Assembly: GCF_004364175.1 (NCBI RefSeq)
Contig: NZ_SNZW01000011.1
Coordinates: 186,001 to 250,000, forward strand
DNA: 64,000 bases
Reading direction: 5' to 3'
Source: Maribacter caenipelagi
GTDB taxonomy: Bacteria; Bacteroidota; Bacteroidia; Flavobacteriales; Flavobacteriaceae
The notes under the pieces: generated by a model
What the model was told of the DNA's origin: nothing
The model's input: the letters and a program-made list of their open reading frames with translations, nothing else
Databases searched by the model: none
Program-made: the position numbers and the translations under genes
In this document: positions 1-8,342 of the stretch, in pieces
Layout: each line of letters opens with the position of its first letter
Numbering within the stretch: the stretch's first letter is position 1

Positions 1-39
1 ATAACAAATTATAAATCGTAATTTCGTTTGAAATCATCA

Positions 40-1722
40 ATGGGAAAAGCAATTACAACAACTAGAGCGCAAGAGTCTACAAACGCAATAGAACGCATGT
101 ATATTACTATGCGCCATCTTTTTAATAGAGGTTTTTATAAACCAAACGGCGTTTCTGGTGAAGCATTAAAAAATGCATTACTACAATTAAGACCAGAAAT
201 ATATGGTTCTGTAGCAGAAGAGAAAGCGGAGCTAAACGGACTTATTTATGTTTTAGAAAGATTGCCAGAAGGTATAGAACAATGCTCATTTATTAATCTA
301 ACTTCTGACGAGGGATATGGAATTTCTCATATAGACCCAATAGTACCACCAAAAAGAAGAAGAAACTGCTACCGTATAGACGATGAGCAGATGAATATTG
401 AGATAACCAGAGGACGTTCAGACATTTATGATATTCTTACGCACCTTACATTTTTATTTATTGAATCTGAAAAAATATGTAAGCGTGTTTTAATTACGGA
501 TACAGAAAAAACCATAAGAGATTGGACAAAACTTGAAGCTGCTGTTCAAAAAGAGGAATTAACCCAGGCTGAGCGAGAAATTGCACTTATTCATACAGCA
601 AATATATTAGGTAGGTCTTTTGAAGAAATTTTAGAAGTATATAAGAAGTTCAGTACCGAAAGTAATCCAGATAGATTTCTGAATGTTATTTATTGGTTAG
701 GTAAGTTAGCCTTAGACGAAGAAATCTCAGGCGAAAAAAGAGCGGTTACATTTAGTGCTTTGCTCAGAGAACGATTAGGGCATCACATTCACGGAGAACG
801 TTGGGCAAATAACATTAAGGAGGTTTTAACCAAAAACAACCTAATGCATAGACCAATTCATATTATCTCTGCAAACATGCATAGTGTTATGAATTCATTA
901 TTTGCAAAAGCGGCTTTAAAAACTGAATTTCCGAATACAGATTCATTAGAAATTTTTGAAGCACTTAGTAGTTCTGGTAATGCGGCACTAAGGAAGAAAG
1001 TTACGGACTTGGCTGAAAAGAATGGTATGATCATTATGGATGATACCTCTGGCACCAATATAGATGTACAGATATTTGATACTGCTAAAATTAAAATCAA
1101 CAATTGCTCGTATGAATTTTCTGAGGAAGATGTTGATAAAAAACCTGTTATATTTGTAATGGATTACGCATTCGGCGAGCAGGCTTATGAAACGATTGAT
1201 GAATTGTTGAAACCTTACACTACAAAAAAGAACAATGTGTCTTTAATAAATGTTGATTCTGTTTCCATAATGGGGAAAGCGGGTATTTTGGAAGGTGGAA
1301 AAGGAGATTTAATGATTCCTTCTGCACATATTTTTGAAGGAACAGCAGACAATTATCCGTTTAAAAATGAATTGTGTGCCAAAGACTTTGAAGGTTATGG
1401 TTTAAAGGTTTTTGAAGGAACTATGGTAACGGTTTTAGGAACCTCACTTCAGAATAAGGACATTTTAAAATTCTTTCACAAATCAACTTGGAATGTAATT
1501 GGATTAGAGATGGAAGGTGTGCATTATCAGAAAGCAATTCAGTCGGCCTCTAAAATAAGAAAGAGTATAGGTGAAGATGTTAAAGTGCGTTATGCATATT
1601 ATGCTTCAGATAACCCGTTAGAAACAGGAAGTACATTGGCATCAGGTGGATTAGGTACTACAGGAGTAAAACCTACATACTTAATTACTGATAAAATTTT
1701 AAAGCAAATATTTACTACATAA
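40..1722 (+). CDS. DUF6909-like conserved protein with nucleoside phosphorylase-like C-terminus
   Basis: This is a protein of about 560 residues. I recognise it from memory as the flavobacterial DUF6909 type, whose function is unknown. The reading frame opens at a TTG at 28, but the ATG at 40 (MGKAITTTRAQES) is the better start. The N-terminal half is soluble and mostly helical, with a basic 'PPKRRRNCYRID' stretch near residue 105. The last ~170 residues recall purine nucleoside phosphorylases and nucleosidases: a 'GDLMIP' segment, then 'GLEMEG', then 'YYASDNP'. In that superfamily an [ED]MEG/A motif and a later acidic/Asn-containing loop bind the nucleoside. This similarity is an inference from motifs. 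The gene abuts the Wzz-like gene (stop at 1720-1722, next ATG at 1723), so it is probably co-transcribed with the polysaccharide locus. Confidence 0.7.
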   Translation: MGKAITTTRAQESTNAIERMYITMRHLFNRGFYKPNGVSGEALKNALLQLRPEIYGSVAEEKAELNGLIYVLERLPEGIEQCSFINLTSDEGYGISHIDPIVPPKRRRNCYRIDDEQMNIEITRGRSDIYDILTHLTFLFIESEKICKRVLITDTEKTIRDWTKLEAAVQKEELTQAEREIALIHTANILGRSFEEILEVYKKFSTESNPDRFLNVIYWLGKLALDEEISGEKRAVTFSALLRERLGHHIHGERWANNIKEVLTKNNLMHRPIHIISANMHSVMNSLFAKAALKTEFPNTDSLEIFEALSSSGNAALRKKVTDLAEKNGMIIMDDTSGTNIDVQIFDTAKIKINNCSYEFSEEDVDKKPVIFVMDYAFGEQAYETIDELLKPYTTKKNNVSLINVDSVSIMGKAGILEGGKGDLMIPSAHIFEGTADNYPFKNELCAKDFEGYGLKVFEGTMVTVLGTSLQNKDILKFFHKSTWNVIGLEMEGVHYQKAIQSASKIRKSIGEDVKVRYAYYASDNPLETGSTLASGGLGTTGVKPTYLITDKILKQIFTT

Positions 1723-2718
1723 ATGGCAAGCAATCAAACACCATCTACACAAACCAATTCTGATGAAATTGATTTGGGGCAATTATTTCAATTAATAGGA
1801 AGGGGCTTCAATGCTATTTTTCGTTGGATTTTAAGAGTTTTTCTGTATCTAAAGAAGAACATGCTTTTACTTATTGGTCTTGTCGTTGTAGGACTAGCAA
1901 TAGGTTATGGTTTAAATAAAATTATATCAAAAAAGTATAAAACCGAGGTGATTGTAAAACCTCAAATTGAAAGTAAAAACTACTTGTATGATGTTGTAAA
2001 TGAATTAAAATCTAATATAGGGTCAAGGGACACAATGTTTTTTAAGTCCATAGGTATAGAGAATATTGATTTTAATGGTTTAAATATTGAAATCTCTAGA
2101 GTTGCCGAAGTAGGAAACTCAGAGAGTGATCTTAAATATTTAGAATTACTTCAAAGTTTTGAAAATACCGATGCCATAGCAGATATTGTTAGGGCAGAAT
2201 TACAGAATAAGAGCTCGTTTAATCATAGAATTACTTTCTATTATAAGGATACAGCTTTCGGTAAACAATTTGCAGAACAAGTATTGAATTATATCAATAC
2301 TAACGCATATTTCAACGGCCTTTTAGAGGTTTATAAAAGTAATGCAGCAGCTAGGATAAAGGAGGATGAAAAATTATTGGTGCAAGTTGATCAAATTATT
2401 ACTAATTATACAAAGGGATTAGCAAATAATGGGAGTTCTTCTTCAAATGATAAAATTGTTTTAGACAATCAAGAGCAAGTCAATATAGCTGATATTTTTG
2501 AATATAAAACAGGATTAATTAGAGATATTGAAACTAAGAAACTAGAATTGGAAGAACGTAAAGAACCGGTCAGTATAATTAATTTAGGGCAACCTCAAGT
2601 TGAACAAAAGTCGTTTTTTGGTAAAAGCATAGTGTTGATTCCTTTAATTTTTGTTTCGGTTTTCTTTATTTTGTCAGCGGTGGTTTATTTAAATAGAAAA
2701 GCAAAATCTATAGCGTAG
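1723..2718 (+). CDS. Wzz-like chain-length determinant / polysaccharide co-polymerase
   Basis: This is a 331-residue inner-membrane protein with the Wzz/PCP topology. A cytoplasmic N-terminus is followed by a first membrane helix at about residues 47-66, then a periplasmic region of ~230 residues rich in predicted helix, then a second helix at about 302-323 just after a Pro-containing 'INLGQPQVEQKS' segment. There is no cytoplasmic tyrosine-kinase domain, so this is the short PCP-1 layout and not a Wzc fusion. Family members set the modal length of polymers made by Wzy. It starts directly on the stop codon of the upstream gene and is followed after 3 nt by rfbB, so it opens the visible polysaccharide biosynthesis operon. 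Confidence 0.8.
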   Translation: MASNQTPSTQTNSDEIDLGQLFQLIGRGFNAIFRWILRVFLYLKKNMLLLIGLVVVGLAIGYGLNKIISKKYKTEVIVKPQIESKNYLYDVVNELKSNIGSRDTMFFKSIGIENIDFNGLNIEISRVAEVGNSESDLKYLELLQSFENTDAIADIVRAELQNKSSFNHRITFYYKDTAFGKQFAEQVLNYINTNAYFNGLLEVYKSNAAARIKEDEKLLVQVDQIITNYTKGLANNGSSSSNDKIVLDNQEQVNIADIFEYKTGLIRDIETKKLELEERKEPVSIINLGQPQVEQKSFFGKSIVLIPLIFVSVFFILSAVVYLNRKAKSIA

Positions 2719-2721
2719 TTT

Positions 2722-3726
2722 ATGTTGGACCACCATTCTAATAATACTATACTAATTACTGGTGGCGCTGGCTTTATAGGGAGTAATTTTATCCCTTATT
2801 TTTTAGAGCAACACCCTAATATTGATGTGGTTAATTTGGATCTGTTAACTTATGCAGGTGATTTAACTAACCTTAGAGAAGTTGAGGGCCATCCAAACTA
2901 TACATTTATAAAAGGAGATATATGCGATAAACTTTTGGTTAAGCATTTATTTAAGGAGTATAACATTAGTGGGGTTATAAATTTTGCAGCTGAATCTCAT
3001 GTAGATAACTCCATTAGTTCACCAGGTCAATTTATAAAAACTAATATTGAGGGAACTTTTAACCTGTTAGAAATAGCTAGAATTTTATGGAACGGGAAAA
3101 ATAATAGATTCCATCATATTTCGACTGATGAGGTTTACGGCTCGTTAGGAAAAGACGGTTACTTTACAGAGAGGTCTAACTACCAACCTAACAGTCCTTA
3201 TAGCGCTTCTAAAGCTTCTTCAGACTTTTTAGTTAGAAGCTATCACCATACATATGGCATGAATGTGGTAACCAGCAATTGCTCTAATAATTACGGGCCA
3301 AAACAACATGATGAAAAGTTGATTCCTACAATTATAAGATCAGCCATTAAGGGAGTAAAGATTCCAATATATGGTAATGGTAAAAATGTTAGGGATTGGT
3401 TATTTGTTAAGGATCATTGTATTGGTGTTGATACGATATATAACCATGGTAAAGCAGGAGAAACATACCTTTTAGGAGGTAATAATGAATATGATAACTT
3501 GACAATTGCGTTTAAAATATGCGATATTTTGGACGTTAAGCGTTCCAAAATTAAAGGGAATTATAAAGATCAAATAGAATTTGTAGAAGATCGCTTAGGT
3601 CATGATTTTAGGTATGCAATTGATGCTTCTAAAATTTCAAAGGAATTAGGATGGAAAGCTTCAGAATATTTTGATTCAGGACTAGATAAGACCATTGATT
3701 GGTATTTAAATAAATATCAACTTTAA
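2722..3726 (+). CDS. rfbB: dTDP-glucose 4,6-dehydratase
   Basis: This 334-residue extended SDR enzyme converts dTDP-D-glucose to dTDP-4-keto-6-deoxy-D-glucose, the second step of dTDP-L-rhamnose synthesis. The N-terminal NAD-binding glycine motif GGAGFIGSN lies at about residues 14-22. The catalytic set is visible: T135-D136-E137 in 'STDEVYG' and Y160/K164 in 'YSASK'. Length and motifs are typical of RmlB. It belongs to an rfbB-A-C-D run with gaps of 4 nt or overlaps, indicating one transcript. Cytoplasmic. Confidence 0.96.
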   Translation: MLDHHSNNTILITGGAGFIGSNFIPYFLEQHPNIDVVNLDLLTYAGDLTNLREVEGHPNYTFIKGDICDKLLVKHLFKEYNISGVINFAAESHVDNSISSPGQFIKTNIEGTFNLLEIARILWNGKNNRFHHISTDEVYGSLGKDGYFTERSNYQPNSPYSASKASSDFLVRSYHHTYGMNVVTSNCSNNYGPKQHDEKLIPTIIRSAIKGVKIPIYGNGKNVRDWLFVKDHCIGVDTIYNHGKAGETYLLGGNNEYDNLTIAFKICDILDVKRSKIKGNYKDQIEFVEDRLGHDFRYAIDASKISKELGWKASEYFDSGLDKTIDWYLNKYQL

Positions 3727-3730
3727 TACT

Positions 3731-4591
3731 ATGAAAGGAATTATTCTTGCAGGAGGAACAGGTTCTCGTTTATGGCCTTTGACAAAGGCTTTAAGTAAGC
3801 AACTCATGCCTATTTATGACAAACCAATGATTTATTACCCATTGTCTACTTTGATGACAACCGGTATACGTGAGATTTTAATTATTACTACTCCAGAAGA
3901 TTTACCTTTATTTAAAAAACTACTTTCAGATGGAAGTCAATTAGGATGTAAATTTGAATATGCCGTACAATCGCAACCCAAAGGATTAGCGGAAGCATTT
4001 ATAATTGGAAAAAAATTTATTGGAAAAAGTAAAGTCGCATTAATTCTTGGCGACAACATATTTTATGGAAACGGCTTGGAGAAATTGCTAAAGGAAAATG
4101 ATAATCCTGATGGTGGTATAGTTTATGGGTATCATGTAAATAACCCAAAAAGATATGGTGTGGTTGAATTCGATAATACGGGGAAGGTTATTTCAATTGT
4201 TGAAAAACCTGAAAAACCTAAATCCAATTATGCAATACCAGGGATTTACTTTTATGATAATGAAGTAATAGAAATTGCCGAAAATATTAAGCCAAGTGGT
4301 AGAGGTGAATTAGAAATTACAGATGTGAATATTTCTTATTTACAACTAGAAAAGTTAAAAGTCAGTGTTTTAGATAAGGGTATCGCATGGTTAGATACAG
4401 GTACGTTTAGTTCTTTAATGCAAGCATCGCAGTTTGTTCAGGTAATAGAGGAAAGACAAGGTCTTAAAATCGGTTGCATTGAAGAAGTCGCTTACACACA
4501 GGGTTTTATTGATGCAAATCAATTGGAAAAATTGGCAAAGCCTTTATTAAAAAGTGGTTATGGGGAGTATTTAATGAATTTGATGAAATGA
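3731..4591 (+). CDS. rfbA: glucose-1-phosphate thymidylyltransferase
   Basis: This 286-residue enzyme makes dTDP-glucose from dTTP and glucose-1-phosphate, the first step of the dTDP-L-rhamnose pathway. The nucleotide-binding signature '[11 protein letters not shown]' lies at residues 8-18 and is followed by '[16 protein letters not shown]'. The metal-binding 'LGDNIFYG' loop and 'EKPEKPKS' are also present. Its length matches the RmlA family. The stop overlaps the start of rfbC by 4 nt (ATGA), indicating translational coupling. Confidence 0.97.
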   Translation: MKGIILAGGTGSRLWPLTKALSKQLMPIYDKPMIYYPLSTLMTTGIREILIITTPEDLPLFKKLLSDGSQLGCKFEYAVQSQPKGLAEAFIIGKKFIGKSKVALILGDNIFYGNGLEKLLKENDNPDGGIVYGYHVNNPKRYGVVEFDNTGKVISIVEKPEKPKSNYAIPGIYFYDNEVIEIAENIKPSGRGELEITDVNISYLQLEKLKVSVLDKGIAWLDTGTFSSLMQASQFVQVIEERQGLKIGCIEEVAYTQGFIDANQLEKLAKPLLKSGYGEYLMNLMK

Positions 4592-5133
4592 AAATAACCG
4601 AAACAAAACTAAAAGGTTGCTTAATTCTGGAACCTCAAGTTTTTGAAGACCACAGAGGTGTTTTTTTTGAAGTCTTTAAAAAAAGGGAATTGGAGGACTT
4701 TTTGGGGTATAAAATTGACTTTGTACAGGAGAATACATCTATTTCTAAGAAAGGAGTTTTAAGGGGGTTGCATTTTCAGATTGGTGAGGGTGCACAAGCA
4801 AAATTGGTCTCTGTACAAAAGGGAGAGGTAGTTGATGTCATTGTTGATATTAGACCGGATAGTAAAACTTTCGGTGAACATATTAAAGTAACCTTGTCTG
4901 ATAAAAACCACAAAAGCATTTTTATACCAAAAGGTATGGCACATGGGTTTTTATCAATTACCAATGAAGTTATATTTAATTATTTTTGTGATAACTATTA
5001 CAATCCTAAAATGGAGTCTGGAATTTTATATAATGATTGTGATTTGGACATAGATTGGGATTTTCCTTTATCAGAATTAATAATTTCAGAGAAAGATTTG
5101 ATTTTACCAAGCTTCAAAGAATTGATAAAATGA
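4588..5133 (+). CDS. rfbC: dTDP-4-dehydrorhamnose 3,5-epimerase
   Basis: This 181-residue cupin-fold epimerase is the third enzyme of dTDP-L-rhamnose synthesis. The catalytic His is in 'LRGLHFQ' (H62). The substrate-binding part '[15 protein letters not shown]' and the Tyr-rich '[10 protein letters not shown]' segment with the general-acid Tyr are present. The length is normal. It overlaps rfbA at the 5' end and rfbD at the 3' end, both by ATGA-type 4-nt overlaps, so the three are tightly coupled. Confidence 0.95.
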   Translation: MKITETKLKGCLILEPQVFEDHRGVFFEVFKKRELEDFLGYKIDFVQENTSISKKGVLRGLHFQIGEGAQAKLVSVQKGEVVDVIVDIRPDSKTFGEHIKVTLSDKNHKSIFIPKGMAHGFLSITNEVIFNYFCDNYYNPKMESGILYNDCDLDIDWDFPLSELIISEKDLILPSFKELIK

Positions 5134-5900
5134 AGAAGGTTTTGGTTACGGGGGCAAATGGGCAGTTAGGGCAATGTTTACAGAAAACAGCTCCGCTTTA
5201 TAAAAACTTGGAATTCGCTTTCAAAAATTCTAAAGAACTAGATATTACAGATGTTTTATCAATTAAAAAAACCTTTGACCTGGTTGATTTTGATTATTGT
5301 ATTAATTGTGCAGCATATACTGATGTAGAACAAGCCGAAAAAACACCAGATATAGCTTTTAAGGTTAATGCAGAAGGTGTCAAAAATCTTGCTTTAGCTT
5401 GTAAAAAACGTAAAGTTGGTCTAATTCATATTTCTACGGATTATGTTTTTGATGGTGAAAAGAATGAGCCATATACCACCGATGATATACCGAACCCCAT
5501 AAATGAATACGGAAGATCTAAATTAATGGGCGAGAAATATATCCAAGAGTCAATGGTTGACTATATTATCATAAGAACTTCTTGGTTGTATTCTGAGTTT
5601 GGTAAGAATTTTTATACTACAATTTTAGAAAAGGCTAAAGCAGGGGAAAATCTTGCTGTAACAGACAATCAGATTGGCTGTCCTACAAATGCCAATAATT
5701 TGGCATTGATCATAGTAGAAAAGTTAGCCCAGAATAATAACTTTGGTATTGAAAACTTTACAGATGGATATTCCTGTACATGGTTTGATTTTGCCAAAAA
5801 AATACTTCTAGAAAATAATTTAACTAATAAAGTCCAACTTGAGAAAGTTAAGAATTATCGTACTTTTGCGACAAGGCCTAAGTATAGCGTTTTAAAATAA
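5130..5900 (+). CDS. rfbD: dTDP-4-dehydrorhamnose reductase, C-terminally short
   Basis: This SDR reductase catalyses the last step to dTDP-L-rhamnose. I chose the ATG at 5130 ([15 protein letters not shown]) because it overlaps the rfbC stop by 4 nt and begins at the canonical Rossmann strand; the frame extends further upstream without homology. Catalytic Y127 and K131 are in 'NEYGRSK', and 'STDYVFDG' is present. The protein is 256 residues, whereas family members are usually about 280-300. It stops straight after the conserved 'RPKYSVLK' segment, so the terminal helix of ~30 residues is missing. wecB begins 4 nt after the stop, so the tail is not encoded in another frame nearby. The core fold and active site look intact; activity is uncertain. 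Confidence 0.9.
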   Translation: MKKVLVTGANGQLGQCLQKTAPLYKNLEFAFKNSKELDITDVLSIKKTFDLVDFDYCINCAAYTDVEQAEKTPDIAFKVNAEGVKNLALACKKRKVGLIHISTDYVFDGEKNEPYTTDDIPNPINEYGRSKLMGEKYIQESMVDYIIIRTSWLYSEFGKNFYTTILEKAKAGENLAVTDNQIGCPTNANNLALIIVEKLAQNNNFGIENFTDGYSCTWFDFAKKILLENNLTNKVQLEKVKNYRTFATRPKYSVLK

Positions 5901-5904
5901 AATT

Positions 5905-7038
5905 ATGCAAATAAAGAATCTAATAATATTTGGCACTAGGCCAGAGGCTATTAAAATGGCACCATTAGTAAAGGAATTTCAAAAACATTCTGATAAATTT
6001 GAAACTAAAGTTTGTATTACTGCACAACATAGAGAAATGCTAGATCAAGTTTTAGATTTTTTTGAAATTAAGCCAGATTTTGATTTAGATTTAATGAAGC
6101 CAAATCAAAACCTTTATCAATTGACTGCGGATATAATCACTAATTTGAAACCCGTTTTAGATGATTTTAGACCAGACTATGTATATGTTCATGGCGATAC
6201 TACGACTACTATGGCATCTAGTTTAGCTGCCTTTTATTCAGGCGCTAAGATTTGTCATGTTGAGGCTGGATTAAGAACATTTAATCTAAAGTCTCCTTTT
6301 CCAGAAGAAATGAATAGAAGTGTAACTGGTGTAATTAGTAATTTACATTTTGCCCCTACCTCTAACTCTAAGAACAACTTACTGAAGGAAAATAAAGTAG
6401 AGAGCGATATTATTGTAACCGGTAATACAGTAATAGATGCATTATTGTTTAGTGTTAAAAAGGTAAACAGTGATGAATTTGTAGATTCTGAAGTACTTCG
6501 TTTAAAACCATTTTTGGATGATTCAAAAAGGTTAATTTTAGTAACTGGTCATAGAAGAGAGAACCATGGACAAGGTTTTATTAATATTTGTAAGGCTTTA
6601 AAGCAAATTGCCTTGGAAAATCCTAATGTGCAGATAGTATACCCTGTGCATTTAAACCCAAATGTACAAAAGCCAGTATACGATTTATTGGCTAACATCG
6701 AAAATATAATACTAATAGACCCGCTTTCTTACCCTGCCTTTGTATGGCTAATGGAGAAGTCATATTTGATAATTACGGATAGTGGCGGTGTTCAAGAAGA
6801 AGCACCTAGTTTAGGAAAACCGGTATTGGTTATGAGGGATACTACAGAAAGACCAGAAGCAGTAGATGCAGGAACAGTACTTTTGGTGGGTACCAATACG
6901 GATAAAATTATACAAGAGACTACAAAACTGTTAGGTGATGAAAAGATTTATGGACATATGGGAAAATTACATAACCCTTATGGCGATGGACTTGCATGTA
7001 AAACTATTGTGCAACACATTTCTAGTTTGAATAAATAG
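5905..7038 (+). CDS. wecB: UDP-N-acetylglucosamine 2-epimerase (non-hydrolysing)
   Basis: This 377-residue enzyme interconverts UDP-GlcNAc and UDP-ManNAc. It shows the family signatures 'FGTRPEAIKMAPL' at the N-terminus, 'VHGDTTTTMA', 'HVEAGLRTF', 'TGHRREN' and 'ITDSGGVQEEAP'. The length is typical. It starts 4 nt after the truncated rfbD. With wecC downstream it supplies UDP-ManNAcA for the polymer. Cytoplasmic. Confidence 0.96.
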   Translation: MQIKNLIIFGTRPEAIKMAPLVKEFQKHSDKFETKVCITAQHREMLDQVLDFFEIKPDFDLDLMKPNQNLYQLTADIITNLKPVLDDFRPDYVYVHGDTTTTMASSLAAFYSGAKICHVEAGLRTFNLKSPFPEEMNRSVTGVISNLHFAPTSNSKNNLLKENKVESDIIVTGNTVIDALLFSVKKVNSDEFVDSEVLRLKPFLDDSKRLILVTGHRRENHGQGFINICKALKQIALENPNVQIVYPVHLNPNVQKPVYDLLANIENIILIDPLSYPAFVWLMEKSYLIITDSGGVQEEAPSLGKPVLVMRDTTERPEAVDAGTVLLVGTNTDKIIQETTKLLGDEKIYGHMGKLHNPYGDGLACKTIVQHISSLNK

Positions 7039-7072
7039 TTATTATCAACTTGTCATACAAATAATTTATACG

Positions 7073-7094
7073 GTCTTAACTAGTAGGTTAAGAC
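7073..7094. other. perfect 8-bp inverted repeat between wecB and wecC
   Basis: The arms GTCTTAAC (7073-7080) and GTTAAGAC (7087-7094) pair perfectly around a 6-nt loop. There is no T-run after it, so it is a poor terminator. It could be an mRNA hairpin or a protein-binding palindrome in the 79-bp wecB-wecC gap, the only sizeable gap between 2.7 and 8.3 kb. Confidence 0.4.
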
Positions 7095-7117
7095 TATTAA
7101 CATTTAAATAAATTACA

Positions 7118-8329
7118 ATGAGTAAACCTGAAGTAGTAATGATTGGCTTAGGCTATATTGGTTTGCCAACAGCAGCTTTAATCGCTCAGAATAACACTTA
7201 TGTACATGGGGTAGATATTAACCCAAAAATTGTGGATATTATCAATGCAGGAAAGATTCATATTGTAGAGCCTGAATTAGATACCGCTGTTGCTAAGGCA
7301 GTCAAAGAAGGTTATTTAGAAGCCGCGACATTACCTGTTGAAGCCAACACTTATTTAATAGTTGTACCAACACCGTTTAAAGATAAAAATGAACCGGATA
7401 TTTCATTTGTTGAAGCGGCGACTATGGCTATTTTACCACTTTTAAAAGAAGATGATTTATATATTATAGAATCTACTTCACCTATTGGTACAACAGAAAA
7501 AATGAGTGAGCTCATTTATAGCAAACGCCCAGAGTTGGAAGATAAGATTAATATTGCATATTGTCCTGAACGTGTATTGCCTGGGAATGTAATGTATGAA
7601 TTAGTTAATAACGATAGAGTAATTGGTGGAATCAATGAAAAATCCACAGAAAAAGCTGTTGCCTTTTATTCGCAGTTTATTAAAGGGGATTTACACAAAA
7701 CAAATGCTAGAACTGCAGAAATGTGTAAGCTAGTTGAAAATTCTTCAAGAGATGTTCAAATAGCCTTTGCTAATGAATTGTCTTTAATTTGTGACAAAGC
7801 AGGCATAAATGTATGGGAATTAATTCATTTAGCGAATAAACACCCTAGAGTTAATATACTCAATCCTGGATGTGGTGTTGGCGGACATTGTATAGCTGTT
7901 GATCCTTATTTTATAGTTGCAGACTACCCTATGGAATCTAAAATTATAGGTACTGCTCGTGAGATAAACAACTATAAATCGTTTTGGTGTGCAGAAAAAG
8001 TTCAAACAGCGAAATTACAGTTTGAGTTAAAATATGGTCGTAAACCAAGCATTGCATTAATGGGGCTTGCGTTTAAGCCAAACATAGACGATTTAAGAGA
8101 ATCTCCCGCAAAATATATCGTACAAAAAGTATTACAGAACGCTAATAATGAAGAATACTTTATTGTAGAGCCAAATATTTCTGAACACAAAGTTTTTAAG
8201 TTAACGGATTATAAAGATGCTGTAAAAAAAGCGGATATAATTGCATTTTTTGTAGCACATAAGGAATTTAAGAATTTAGAGATAAATAATGAAAAAGTAG
8301 TTCTAGATTTTTGTGGTATAATAAAATAG
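7118..8329 (+). CDS. wecC: UDP-N-acetyl-D-mannosamine dehydrogenase
   Basis: This is a 403-residue UDP-sugar 6-dehydrogenase of the UDP-Glc/GDP-Man dehydrogenase family. The NAD site 'GLGYIGLPTAAL' lies at residues 10-21, and the catalytic Cys is C258 in 'GCGVGGHCIAVDPYF'. 'MGLAFKPNIDDLRESPA' is the conserved C-terminal domain entry. The pairing with wecB points to oxidation of UDP-ManNAc to UDP-ManNAcA; a different UDP-HexNAc substrate cannot be excluded from sequence alone. Confidence 0.92.
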   Translation: MSKPEVVMIGLGYIGLPTAALIAQNNTYVHGVDINPKIVDIINAGKIHIVEPELDTAVAKAVKEGYLEAATLPVEANTYLIVVPTPFKDKNEPDISFVEAATMAILPLLKEDDLYIIESTSPIGTTEKMSELIYSKRPELEDKINIAYCPERVLPGNVMYELVNNDRVIGGINEKSTEKAVAFYSQFIKGDLHKTNARTAEMCKLVENSSRDVQIAFANELSLICDKAGINVWELIHLANKHPRVNILNPGCGVGGHCIAVDPYFIVADYPMESKIIGTAREINNYKSFWCAEKVQTAKLQFELKYGRKPSIALMGLAFKPNIDDLRESPAKYIVQKVLQNANNEEYFIVEPNISEHKVFKLTDYKDAVKKADIIAFFVAHKEFKNLEINNEKVVLDFCGIIK

Positions 8330-8342
8330 CAACTTTGAAATA

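Noticed and set aside
858-1103. Opposite-strand frame inside the first gene
   Set aside because: A shadow of the strongly supported plus-strand gene; no start context or similarity.
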